This document shows, one piece after another, positions 22,266-35,100 of a stretch of DNA of 64,000 bases. The position numbers were made by a program, and so were the translations under genes. Numbering within the stretch: the first letter of the stretch is position 1; each line of letters starts with the position of its first letter. Below the pieces are notes generated by a model. It did no database searches and was not told the DNA's origin. It saw only the letters and a program-made list of their open reading frames with translations. This DNA comes from Saccharum officinarum (Eukaryota; Streptophyta; Magnoliopsida; Poales; Poaceae), in contig CM036223.1 of assembly GCA_020631735.1 (NCBI GenBank), positions 4,874,191 to 4,938,190 on the forward strand, read 5' to 3'.

Positions 22266-25200
22266 TGTAACACCCTAGGTGTTTGCCACCAGTTAAGCAG
22301 TGGGTTTGAGCTCAAACATGATAGATTAAGTGGAGATGACGATGTCAAGGTCAACCTATGGAGATGAGCCTAACCTAAACTTGGATGTTGCACCATTGCT
22401 TTACATATAGGCCATTTTCAAGATATATGCTTGGGTGGTGTTATTGCAATATCTTCATGTGTCTCACCATAGTATCTATCTATATTGGTCACTTAAAAAG
22501 TGTCATGACGTTTGGAATCAAAAAGTCACATGAAATGATAAGTTATGTCCTTATTGGAATGACTTTACTAAGTGCTGGAATTGCATTATTTAAGTGGATG
22601 GAAATATAGGTCATCAACCAAACCTTGCAACCTTTTCCAAATGATTCTAGATGGACTCTACAACAAAAGTCGTGAAAGGTTCATGTTGAGCAAATGCCAA
22701 GAAAATGCCTTAATTGGCCTCAAACCTTAGTTTAGGCTTTATCGACTTACTACTTTGATAAAAAGTAAAAGTTTGACTTCTGTACTAGTTATGAGGTTTG
22801 ACCTTAAAGAAAAGTTATGGTTATTCTTATGTAGAACAAACTTTGTTTAATGGTCAAGAGCTAGTTTGGCCTCTAACCTAGTCAAATAGTGCTCATAAGA
22901 TTCAATGCAGTGCTGTCTTGGAGCCCAGAAATTTGGCTAAGTCCTGAGTGAGTTTCAGTTTCGGGTACCCTACTTTGGAGCTATGTAGTTTCCTAACCAA
23001 GCCGATCTGGTAGATAATTCTTTAATAAGAGTTATAGTTTAGTTTGAGTACAACAAACTTTGTTTTTGGAGCATACCATGATTCAGCTCGGAAGGAAGTG
23101 AAACTGAGGCTTGGAGATTGAATCTGCAGCTGTTTTCAAACTTGGAAATAACTAAGGCCGAGATTAGTAACAACTTGATTGGCATGCCGCGTTCTCATGT
23201 TTTTGTTATGCAACTTGATTTGACCCAAAAATAGAAGTTGGATATTATCTATTGGAGAAGAACATACAAAAAGTTGGAATTCGTTTGACCAAGTTTGGCC
23301 TTCCAAGGCTAGCGAAAACCGAGCAAAGCTTAATCACCATTAAGCCGGTGATAGTGTCAAATTTGGAGTTGATTATCTCCTAATCTAGAGCCCTAATGGC
23401 CGAGCACCCTTAACCAAAATTGTAGAGCATCTTGTGGGCTGCAACTTTGCTTTTGGGACCGTGATCCAATTTGGCCTGTAGCCGGCCCAAAACTGCACCC
23501 CACGCCGGCCACTTCGGTGAACGCCACGTGCTCGACATTGTGTCACCGTGGCGACCATGCAGGAGTAGCACGCGCCGCGCCTCTTAGCCATGACGGCCAC
23601 CTCCCCTGCACCCTTGCGTCGATAAGGAGCACCTGAGCATCCTCGTTCACTCTTTGCTCCCTCTAGCGCTCGCCCACGCTCTTCCCCGCAGCGACGTCGC
23701 GCGCGGCCGCGTCCACCATGGCCACCCGCCGCGACCTCGAGAGCGCACGTGGCCGGGCCACTATGACCCGCCTCAGGCCGAGTAGAGCAGCCCCACGGGC
23801 GCGCCTTGACGTGTCCAAGCCGCCACGCCCCTTCCCCGCCGCCGACGAGCCCCATGCCGGTCGGAAATCGTGACCCCGACGTTCTCCTCTGCTGCCTCCG
23901 TGGCCGGCTGACCTCGGACTGCCGCGGAGCAAGACGAGGGCACCAGCGGGTGCGCAAGAGGCCCCTGGTGCTCCACCGCCATTTCCCGGCTGCCGGCGTG
24001 GTAATTTTTGTGCCATGATACTCATATGATGTTTGGTGTGTGGTAAAAATTTCATGAATTTTGGTTGTAGTATGAATGAGTTATTGATTCATCTTGCTCT
24101 CACATGAATTCTTGCAATATCAATTTGTCTTTTTCATAGAGGTTGCTATTCATGTGCAAATGGCTTGAAATTTGGACAGTAGACTATTGGGGGTATATGA
24201 GAGCCACTGTAATTTTGGTAGAATTTATTGTGCACTTTTGATATGTGTTCATAATTCCACCTAATTATCTAGATAAATTAAGAAATGTATTAAAATAATT
24301 TATTTAGGAATGGACACTATGTTTTCTGGTGTTCATTAGTCATGTGTGACATGTTGGTAAAGTTGGTCTTGTCCAATTATATGTTTGCAACATAAGTTAA
24401 TAATTATTTCTTGCAAACGAGGTTTCTGGACAAATCTGGGAACTTAGCAAAGTTCTTCATGATAATCTGCTTTGTTATAAAACTTGTTTATACAAAAGTT
24501 GTAGATAATTTATGTATCTAGCTGCTGTTAAAATGTGGTGGCATTTATCCATGTGGTTTAGGAGTTATAGCTGTTTAAAGTTGGGGTACAGAATTGCTTG
24601 CTCTCTGTTTGTCTGGAACAGATTCTAGAACTTTGTAATTTTGACTTATTTAACTTATGAATAATGCTGTGATTATATTATATGAAATGTAGATAATTTT
24701 ATAAGCTTTCCAGAATGTCTTCTTGCAAGTCATTTGGATTTATAAAACTCCAGCTTTGATTGATTTATGAAGGTACTATTTGCTAGTCCAGAAATTGGCA
24801 TATTCCAGTTATCGTTGTTGCTTCACCTTGAGTTGCTTTGCATGTTGCTAAGTGTGATTCGTGTCCTTGGTGGTGAAGTTAGTACACCTGAGGCTTTGCA
24901 AATCTTGTGTCATGTTTGGTATTGCTTCCCTTGCTATCTTAGCATGATAGGTGGCGTAATATTTAATTAAGCAATGTGAAGTGCTTATGTGTATTTAGTG
25001 TAACCTTGTACTTACCTTGAATGATTATGTGATGCATCTTGTGTTACCATTCATCATATTCATACACATGCATCTTGCATCTCATTTAGGTTCGCTAGAT
25101 GCACCACATGAAGGATGAGATGTTGGAACCAAACCCGAAGACGGTGTTTGGTGGACCTATCCCGAAGATGAAAAGGATTAAGCAAGTGTCAGGATGGGAG

Positions 25201-26764
25201 ATGCTCGCCAAGCGAGTGTCATCTGTCACCCACTAACCTAAGTGTTCAATCCCAAGCAAGCCCCGGAGCATTCTAAGACTCCTACTTTATAAAAGCAATT
25301 GAATATATATATGTTATATATGTATTATTGCATTAAGTTATAGGAATTGAGTGAAAACACTTGCTGCATATATACCTTTTCCTTGTCCCACAAATATGCC
25401 TGCAATCCTATTTTGGTTAAGGATCGAAAGTATAGCTTAGCCATGCTTAGACCGGTAGCGATCGGTGATTTCCGGTCACCTACATTTATAGGTGGTTACT
25501 AAAAGAATATAGCTATGAAAAGAATGATATCCTAGAATTAACCAAGTGTTGATGGATAATTGGAGACCGGACGGAAAAGTTGGAGGCAACCAGACAGGGT
25601 TCTGGGTTGCTGTTAGTTTTCCATTTGTGTCGATTAAGGACCGATCGTTGCTTGTCCCTCTTGTTATGTTGAACGCATGCCTCACATTTAGCTGGCCGAA
25701 TAAAGTACCTTTCGACTGCGAAGCTAGTGACACTATTCGAGCCAGGATAAACTCGGATTGGCAGACTGGTGCTGAATGGGGTATGACGAGGATGCGAAGA
25801 GTGAGCCCAAGGTGCGTCCTGCCAGTCGGGCGGTCCCTGGGTAGTGCGGTCCATGACTGTTATCCCGCGGCTACTTGGAAAGTGTCATTGGTGATCTAAG
25901 CGACCCTGACGGGGGAAGCGTGGTTTGTGTGAGGAATAAATCACCAGCTGGTTAGGAATCGATTCGAATCGCCATCGCTCCTGGATAGTGAGCACTTGAC
26001 TCGAGCTACATCATCGTAGTAATAATGATGGAACACGGATGGTTATGTGAATGATGTTGGAAAAGCTAAACTGGATATGGTAACCTTTTATGTTGATGGT
26101 TAATCAAGTGATTGCTTTAGCATAGGTGCTTACCTAGATTGAATAGGTTATAATAAAGATGATGCAAAAGGACATAACTTAGTTTATTCATGATAACTTA
26201 TGCTTTTCGCAAATGAGTCAAGCTAGCCCACTGAAAAAAGCCTTGCATACTCCTTGGTGTCATATTATTTCTGGTTTGTGACAGGTAAGTCTAGCTGAGT
26301 ACCTTCTCGTACTCAGGGTTTATTCCCACTTGTTGCAGGTTGTGATGTATCATGGCTACTGTAAGAATTGGATGGCTCCTGCTGTAGTGGCGAAGTGTGC
26401 TCATGGGCATGACCCTTCTGAGCTATCTTATCTCTCATGCTTTTGTTAGAAATTGACCTTGGTACTGGCATGTATTTGAATTAAGATGATATTAGTTTCA
26501 AACTACTTTGCTTCCGCTACTTTTGAACTTGAGTTGTAATAACTCTATGGAACTCCGATCTATGTTAAATTACTTGTAATAATAGATGTAACATGTGACT
26601 TGTTATGTTGAACCACTACGATCTTGGCTTGTATGTTGGTTGGTTTTAAATCCCTCATGATTTCATTGGACTACCGAAGTTATAGGAGCTTAAGTACGGG
26701 AATTTAATTGCTCCGGCGATTGTTTTTGTACTTTTGTTCTTATAATTTGGGCGGTTCCGTTATA
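22266..26764 (+). repeat. E2 5' LTR (4,499 bp)
   Basis: It starts TGTAACACCCTAGG and ends CCGTTATA, where the 3' LTRs end CCATTACA, so the canonical CA end has changed to TA. It lacks about 371 bp present in the 3' LTR (33853 to about 34223), which explains its shorter length. A GC-rich island lies at about 23440-24000. Apparent frames there, including a 190-codon minus frame, follow base composition and have no domain. Confidence 0.93.
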
Positions 26765-26766
26765 GC

Positions 26767-26785
26767 TGGTAACAAAGCAAGGTTC
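26767..26785 (+). other. E2 primer-binding site, initiator tRNA-Met type
   Basis: TGGTAACAAAGCAAGGTTC, two bases after the 5' LTR, resembles TGGTATCAGAGC, the complement of the initiator tRNA-Met 3' end used by many plant LTR elements. 10 of the first 12 bases agree. Confidence 0.75.
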
Positions 26786-29700
26786 AACACTAAACATGTC
26801 ATATGTGTATTGAAAACAAAGGTTTTGTTTGCAAAAATTAGTTTTTGACAACTTATAGCTACTACATATATATGTTTGTTCAAATCTGAATTTTAAATCT
26901 AAGTATGTCAGTGGTCATTTCCTTATGCCCATATAAGGATTATTAGGTGGCTTATGTAAGTATTAACTTGGGGGTTTTTAATTTATGCATCTACGCCCAG
27001 GCCAAGGTATGTATGTGTGATGACTCTCCCATACTATGCTACCCGGTGTGTCAGATTGGAGGTAGCCTTCATATATGAGATAGCCATATATGTTGCTAGT
27101 TTACTTTTATGCAACATCGCACCTACGATCAGGTAAGTGTGAGTTGTGAGATCATGACCGTCCAACCATCGGTCTAGGGGAGAGTTAGTTTTGGTTACTG
27201 GATTATTTACATGTTACACACATGTATATATGAAGGTACTTAATTGTGGGTGATTGATGATTCAGGTAGTTTTGGTGCTACATGTATATATACGAGGGTA
27301 TATGTATGTGGGAGTACTTAGAATTTTACTTTCCTACTTTCATTGTGTGCTATATTTAGGGAATTGTTGGGTTACAATGAAAATTTTCTGCAGGTACACT
27401 AACTACGATTGCGTAAGTTAAATGTAGCTGCCGACTAGCTATATATCGAGAGAGTGCGTGTTATGCCACCGACATATAATGTGATTACCACCTTAGGTTG
27501 GCAATCTTGTGAGGACGAATAGGGCAACGCATGCATCATCCTAATTGTTTCTTTATGCATAGCTCTGCTCCTCTCACCCTTGTTCTATAGTAAGTAACTT
27601 GTGATTGATGTGGCACACTATCTTCCTTGTGTGGAGTCCAACAAGAATGCCTTGTTCCATGTTGCTTGAATAGGAAATGCTTGAGAAAAGTGTGTGCTTA
27701 GCCTTGCTAGAAATAATTGTGGATTCTCATGAATGAATTAAATTAGTGTTGGTCTAAGGTAACAAAATTTAGAGCCACTAGAATAACATGTTGGTGTGCT
27801 CTCTTGTTAAGTAGAACAAAGGCAAGCTTTGGTTTGTTGACCTATGTGCATATGGAATCATGTCTTGGAGATAATAGAAAAAGTATAGCACTTTTTCTAA
27901 GCTTTCCAAAATGTCCTATACCACTAATGTTGGTGGTCTAAATCTCTAGTTATGAGCTTGCAAAATGGAGTGACAGAATCTGTCCAAATCCGGGCAGAGG
28001 TGTCTTCTTTATCATGTTTGGCCTTGTTAGCTGTAGAATCATATTAATATGATAATAAAAGAGTTATAGAAAACTTAATAAGCTTTACATCAAGTTAAGG
28101 ATCAGCCTTGTTGGGTCCCTAGAACTCCAATTACTCATTTATGAAGTTCATGTCAGTTTTCTGTCCATGATTGTACAGATCTGAAACATTAGCATGTTTG
28201 GTCATGTTAATCTATGAATTAGCTTTTGGTATGAATAACAAAAGTGTGAAAAACTTCCTAAGATTTCTAGAAAGTCTAGGATCACCTTTTTGGGATGTCT
28301 ACGACCTTAGTTATGGTTGAAACAAGTAACTACTGTGTTGCTGTCCAGGTTATGTGCCCATGCTAAGTTGGCTACCTTAGCTAGCATTTGTTTTGGGCTC
28401 AACTTGTAGTAGTACTTACTTTAGATAAAGCTTGTTATCGGTGAGCCTGGTGCTTAGTAATGGTTGCTTAAGTTAATTTGATTGAATATCTCAAATGGTG
28501 GACTGTGATGTTTGTATGTATGCTTGTTATCTAATTAGTGCCATAGTTGTCACCCCGTTTGTCCTCAGTGAGCATACGAGTGTTGAATAGCTTTATCTTA
28601 GAGCAACACTCGAGTTACGCACAACGATCTCTTGGTGTAGTCTCCAATTAGGTTCTTTCCCTTAGGAGCCTGAGCCTATGACGTGGTTGTTAGCTTTTGA
28701 ATGTTTTGCGTTTGTGCATCTGCTTGACCTAAAAAGCCCAAGCTTGTTTCATTATATGTTGCTTATGCCATAGATGCCCGTACCCTTTGGGGAAGACCCT
28801 TGTCGACTAACCAACCAAGTTAACTCTCATCAACGCTAGCCTTTGACCATGGTTTGTACATTGCCAGTTATGGAGACCGTAACCAAATCCATGTTGGACC
28901 TCCTGGTTACCTCTTCCAAAGGTTAGCTAGTGTGACGCAACGTCTCTTTGCTGTGGCCTCAAGATTGTTTGCTTGTAAATTCGTGTATCTACCTTATCGA
29001 CTCAATCTTTGGTTGGCATATCGGTTCTTGCCTTGAAGTTTGCTTAATCCATCCCCAACCTTCCTAAGTCTCGGATAGTTATCAGCCTTGATCCCTTGAT
29101 CCTGCCCAACATGGTCGAGTCTCATGTTAATTGATTGTCTGGTAGTTTCCTTAGTCGGCACAAGGCATGCATGGAATTAAGCAAAAATCTCATGCTCAGT
29201 CGCCTTCGGCAATTGAGCTATGTTATCTTGTGATGTGTTTTGATCTACGAATAGCTTCCCTATTGATTCTAAACCTTGTGACTACCTTTGCTTGCTATAC
29301 CTCCTTTGTTTAGTGCTCATCCTTGTCGCCCAATCGGTGTCACTTGAAATTCCACTTTGTTTGTGCGTTTAATAATGGTGTTACGATTAGCATTCTATGG
29401 TGCCGTGACGAAACTGAGAGCCTCCTGTGGGCGCGCACACAAGGTTGTGCTGCTCGGCATGCGCTGGTATCAGGGTTGCTAGTCATGATTAACGACAACC
29501 GATGTGTTATTTCTCGTGACCGTTTTCCTTGGTTATCTCCCTATATCTTGTCTGAAGATTCATATCTTAAACCTAATGTAGTAGATATTCCCTTGAAGTT
29601 GCTAAGAGGATGACCTTTGAAGAACAGTCACCGACATAAACATTAACAGACTGCAAGAGGTGGTAGACGAGTGACTCTCCCCATGTGTCCTTGTACGACG

Positions 29701-32104
29701 TCGGTCATCGATTGAGCAATGTATGTCATCCCTGTTGAATCGAATGGGCACCTAACACTAAATGATTGGACAAGTTATCCATTGGAAAAGAACCAATCAT
29801 CACATGGTGCATATGACCTAACTATCAAAGTCTTGATCCTTGTGTGGATGACGGTCATACAGATGAAATCAACTCTCTCTGGTGTGACTCCTTATCTGCA
29901 GACTTCGATGCCGACCACTTACTTGTGCCTCGACTGCAATTATTGTTGTGGTCAAGAGTAAAGGTTGGAACTTTGAGAATTGAGAGACAACTGATTAGTT
30001 ATCAGCAGGAAGGTTAATCTCCAGTCAAGTAACAATTCTTCAATAGCTAGGAAGGTTATGCCCCGACGAACAATAATAAGCGAAGAAGCCATGAAGCCGG
30101 TCAACAATGCAAGTGCTACTTCTTCTCCAAATGTACTATCAAGTCAATTCCATCTTGGACAATCATGTATATAGTGCAAGATGTTGTATTAGCTAAGTGA
30201 AGAACTAGGGAAAGCATGTCCATAGTTTTGATCTGCATCATTGTGCCCCTAAATACCACAAACGGTTTTGGTTCAAGGTTCTATTGGATGAAGTGCCAAA
30301 AAATATTTAGAAATGGTTCCTTATCTATGTAAGGATGCCCTCCATGTGGAATAATGCTTTGTGCTATGAGAAAATAGCCACAAGTCCAATGCTTGTGCAT
30401 CGCCAAGTTGGTGTCTAGATCAACGACGGAAATTGATCCCTGAGAAACATGTTAGAAAGACTATAGCCTCCATCCTCAGCTAGAGAAAGGCTTCTGCTAC
30501 TATGAGAAAGATCAGAGAGTGCAAAACACACACCTCAACATGTGAAGCAAAAGAAAAGGAAGAACACAAAATCTGTCTAGAATTTTGTGGCACTACACCG
30601 GTTATCTTCAAGCCGACGATTAGTGACCCAAACGAAGTTGGACTAACCCCAAACATGGAAACCTTATTCCTTGCTTAGGACCCTTCAATGTCTTAAGTTG
30701 GTAGGAGTATTGGTTGAGTAAAACATCAGATTGAGAGATGACTTGTCAGCTTGGTTTGCTGCCATTTCAAAACAGAGCTATTTTGGTGGATGGATTGTCT
30801 GGATAGTCAAACGGTGTCCGTTTAAGTTGAATTTTGGGCGAGCAATTAGAAGACCCATGGATCTACATGCCCACCAAAATTTGTGCATGTTGGAGTAGTA
30901 GTTTGTGTGATATTAACAGAAAACAAAAGGGTACAAAATCGGTAATTTCTCTATTGACTACGATCATCCTTTGCATTGGAAGGTTATGTTTGTAATGCAT
31001 GCCAAGAAGTTGCAATTGATAGGTATCTTGCTGTTAGACAACCCTCAATACCCTTGAGAAGACTAATTGCACCCTTATGTGTCTTGTTTTTGCCCCCTTA
31101 GATTGGCAATGCGTGAGCAATCAAGGTGTTCTACAAGTCAAATTGTGCCATCACGAGTTGAAAGCATTTGGGAAGGTGTCAAACCACAGATTTTCAGATT
31201 ATGGTTTTGAGGTATTGATTGGCATTAGAATGGAAGCCTCAATGCTAAATATAGATCAAGAAGGCTAGTTTTGCCATAGTGCAAGTCAACCCAACTTATT
31301 ACGCCACTGCACCACGAAGGAAAATTGTGCTCAACCTGCTTAGTAGTGAACTATTTCCCTAGTTTGGTGCATACTTGCAACTTTTGTTGTCCTTCAGACC
31401 TTGCTACCATCCTTATTTGACAATGGTTCTCCAATGCTAACGTGCCTTGGTACCTTATATGTGTTTTTACCCCAAGAGGTTGCATCTGATTCAACCCAGA
31501 TAATTGTTCCTTTGTATAAGAGAATCTTCTTAGGTAACATTTGGCAAAAATCTGGAACCGATAGAGTCAACTATCACATTCACTGTTCCCTCAACAGACT
31601 CAGATAATACAGTGTTGGCATCAGAGAAAGAGAACTGCACACGTGGAACAATATGTAGTTTCCATCAGTTGGCATCTAAGTGAGTGAATAGTCTATGATC
31701 GGTATATACATTGTCTATTGGTTAGACGGTTTCTGATAGCCTCAAAGAATGATTACCTCATATATGGATCCAACCCTTATCGAAAGTTGTACATACTATG
31801 TCACAGAAAAAGTGGATGCTACGAGTACTTAGTCCATGCTTGTAGTACTCTTTGTACACTGTGAACGAAGTACCGTATGGTCTTGGATTCCTCCCAAAGT
31901 AACAATGCTTCATGGAAGTCAGTGAAGGAAATTCTTCAGACAAAAGTTTATGTGTAGAGCGAGTATCAGAAAGTTGTCTTACCCAATTAGCCTCTCTGAT
32001 GCCTGAAGCTAAGTAGCCTGATGCGCTTGCAGATGTTGGAATTGGATAACATGCTTATCTTCCCTTGGAAAGTTCTTCGCACCGAATCTTAGGACGCGAT
32101 TCTT
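26786..32104 (+). mobile_element. E2 interior, no coding domain recognised
   Basis: About 5.3 kb with only short frames (longest about 96 codons at 29323-29613). A CFCYYEK-like Cys phrase near 30490 might be a worn gag zinc knuckle, but it is too weak to call. No DTGA-type protease, YxDD or integrase motif was seen on either strand. Confidence 0.7.
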
Positions 32105-32118
32105 TTAAGGGGGAGGGC
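32105..32118 (+). other. E2 polypurine tract
   Basis: TTAAGGGGGAGGGC directly precedes the 3' LTR start TGTAACACC. It would be the plus-strand primer of reverse transcription. Confidence 0.85.
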
Positions 32119-35100
32119 TGTAACACCCCATGTGTTTGCCACCAGTTAAGCAGTGGGTTTGAGCTCAAACATGATAGATTAAGTGGAGATGACGATGTCA
32201 AGGTCAACCTATGGAGATGAGCCTAACCTAAACTTGGATGTTGCACCATTGCTTTACATATAGGCCATTTTCAAGATATATGCTTGGGTGGTGTTATTGC
32301 AATATCTTCATGTGTCTCACCATAGTACCTATCTATATTGGTCACTCGAAAAGTGTCATGACGTTTGGAATCAAAAAGTCACATGAAATGATAAGTTATG
32401 TCCTTGTTGGAATGACTTTACTAAGTGCTGGAATTGCATTATTTAAGTGGATGGAAATATAGGTCATCAACCAAACCTTGCAACCTTGCCCAAATGACTC
32501 TAGATGGACTCTACAACAAAAGTCGTGAAAGGTTCATGTTGAGCAAATGCCAAGAAAATGCCTTAATTGGCCTAAAACCTTAGTTTAGGCTTTATCGACT
32601 TACTACTTTGATAAAAGTAAAAGTTTGACTTCTGTACTAGTTATGAGGTTTGACCTTAAAGAAAAGTTGTAGTTATTCTTATTTAGAACAAACTTTGTTT
32701 AATGGTCAAGAGCTAGTTTGGCCTCTAACCTGGTCAAATAGTGCTCACAAGATTCAATGCAGTGCTGTCTTGGAGCCCAGAAATTTGGCTAAGTCTTGAG
32801 TGAGTTTCAGTTTCAGGTACCCTACTTTGGAGCTATGTAGTTTCCTAACCAAGCTGATATGGTTGATGATTCTTTAATAAGAGTTATAGTTTAGTTTGAG
32901 TACAACAAACTTTGTTTTTGGAGCATACCATGAATCAGCTCAGAAGGAAGTGAAACTGAGGCTTGAAGATTGAATATGCAGCTGTTTTCAGACTTGGAAA
33001 TAAGTAAGGCCGAGATTAGTAACTACTTGATTGGCATGCCGCGTTCTCATGTTTTTGTTAAGCAACGTGATTTGACCCAAAAATAGAAGTTGGATATTAT
33101 CTATTGGAGAAGAACATACAAAAAGTTGGAATTCATTTGACCAAGTTTGGCCTTCCAAGGCTAGCGAAAACCGAGCAAAGCTTAATCACCATTAAGCCGG
33201 TGACAGTGTCAAATTTGGAGTTGATTATCTCCTAATCTAGAGCCCTAATGGCCGAGCACCCTTAACCAAAATTGTAGAGCGTCTTGTGGGCTGCAACTTT
33301 GCTTTTGGGACCGTGATCCAATTTGGCCTGTAGCCGGCCCAAAACTGCACCCCACGCCGGCCACTTCGGTGAACGCCACGTGCTCGACATTGTGTCACCG
33401 TGGCGACCATGCAGGAGTAGCACGCGCCGCGCCTCTTAGCCATGACGGCCACCTCCCCTGCACCCTTGCGTCGATAAGGAGCACCTAAGCATCCTGGTTC
33501 ACTCTTTGCTCCCTCTAGCGCTCGCCCACGCTCTTCCCCGCAGCGACGTCGCGCGCGGCCGCGTCCACCATGGCCACCCGCCGCGACCTCGAGAGCGCAC
33601 GTGGCCGGGCCACTACGACCCGCCTCAGGCCGAGTAGAGCAGCCCCACGGGCGCGCCTTTACGTGTCCAAGCCGCCACGCCCCTTCCCCGCCGCCGACGA
33701 GCCCCATGCCGGTCGGAAATCGTGACCCCGACGTTCTCCTCTGCTGCCTCCGTGGCCGGCTGACCTCGGACTGCCGCGGAGCAAGACGAGGGCACCAGCG
33801 GGTGCGCAAGAGGCCCTGGTGCTCCACCGCCATTTCCCGGCTGCCGGCGTGGCCTCCTCCGGCCGGCACCGCAAGATCCGGTGACCTCCCTGTTTGTTTT
33901 CGCGTCAGGGACCTCGGGCATGAATTCGACTAAAGCCAGGGGGTTATTTGAGCAGCCATAGACTCATGTGAATAGTACTCTAGGGACTGATTTGTGGTAT
34001 TTTTGCTGATTTTTGAAAATGCATAGTAAATCATAGAAAATTCGTAAAATAGCAAATGAGGACTTTTTGGAATCCTTGTGAAATTTTATATGCCGTAGAT
34101 CTATAATATGTCATGTTTTAGTTTAATGTTTTTGCTGTAAAAATAGATTTTTCAGATTAGGTTTTCAATGTTAGTTGTATTTGTCATTTTCATAGCTGCA
34201 AATATAGGGCTCTAAATGAAGTGAAATTTTTGTGCCATGCTACTCATATGATGTTTGGTGTGTGGTAAAAATTTCAAGAATTTTGGTTGTAATATGAATG
34301 AGTTATTGATTCATCTTGCTCTCACATGAATTCTTGCAATATCAATTTGTCTTTTTCATAGAGGTTGCTATGCATGTGAAAATGGCTTGAAATTTGGACA
34401 GTAGACTATTGGGGGTATATGAGAGCCACTGTAATTTTGATAGAATTTATTATGCACTTTTGATATGTGTTCATAATTCCACCTAATTATCTAGAGAAAT
34501 TAAGAAATGTATTAAAATAATTTATTTAGGAATGGACACTATGTTTTCTGGTGTTCATTAGTCATGTGTGACATGTTGGTAAAGTTGGTCTTGTCCAATT
34601 ATATGATTGCAACATTAAGTTAATAATTATTTCTTGCAAATGAGGTTTCTGGACAGATCTGGGAACTTAGCAAAGTTCTTCATGATAATGTGCTTTGTTG
34701 TAAAACTTGTTTATATAAAATTTGTAGATAATTTATGTATCTAGCTGCTGTTAAAATTTGGTGGCATTTAGCCATGTGGTTTAGGAGTTATAGCTGTTTA
34801 AAGTTGGGGTACAGAATTGCTTGCTCTCTGTTTGTCTGGAACAGATTCTAGAACTTTATAATTTTGACTTATTTAACTTATGAATCATGCTGTGATTATA
34901 TTATATGAAATGTAGATAATTTTATAAGCTTTCCAGAATGTCATCTTGCAAGTCATTTGGATTTATAAAACTCCAGCTTTGATTGATTTATGAAGGTATT
35001 GTTTGCTAGTCCAGAAATTGGCATATTCCAGTTATCGTTGTTGCTTCACCTTGAGTTGCTTTGCATGTTGCTAAGTGTGATTCGTGTCCTTGGTGGTGAA

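Noticed and set aside
23385..24055. Overlapping GC-rich frames of 70-190 codons in the E2 LTR, repeated at 33237 and 50049
   Set aside because: Open on several frames and both strands because of base composition. No domain or start context supports a gene.
26767..26785. tRNA-like sequence
   Set aside because: It matches only the 3' end complement of initiator tRNA-Met and sits right after an LTR, so it is a primer-binding site and not a tRNA gene.
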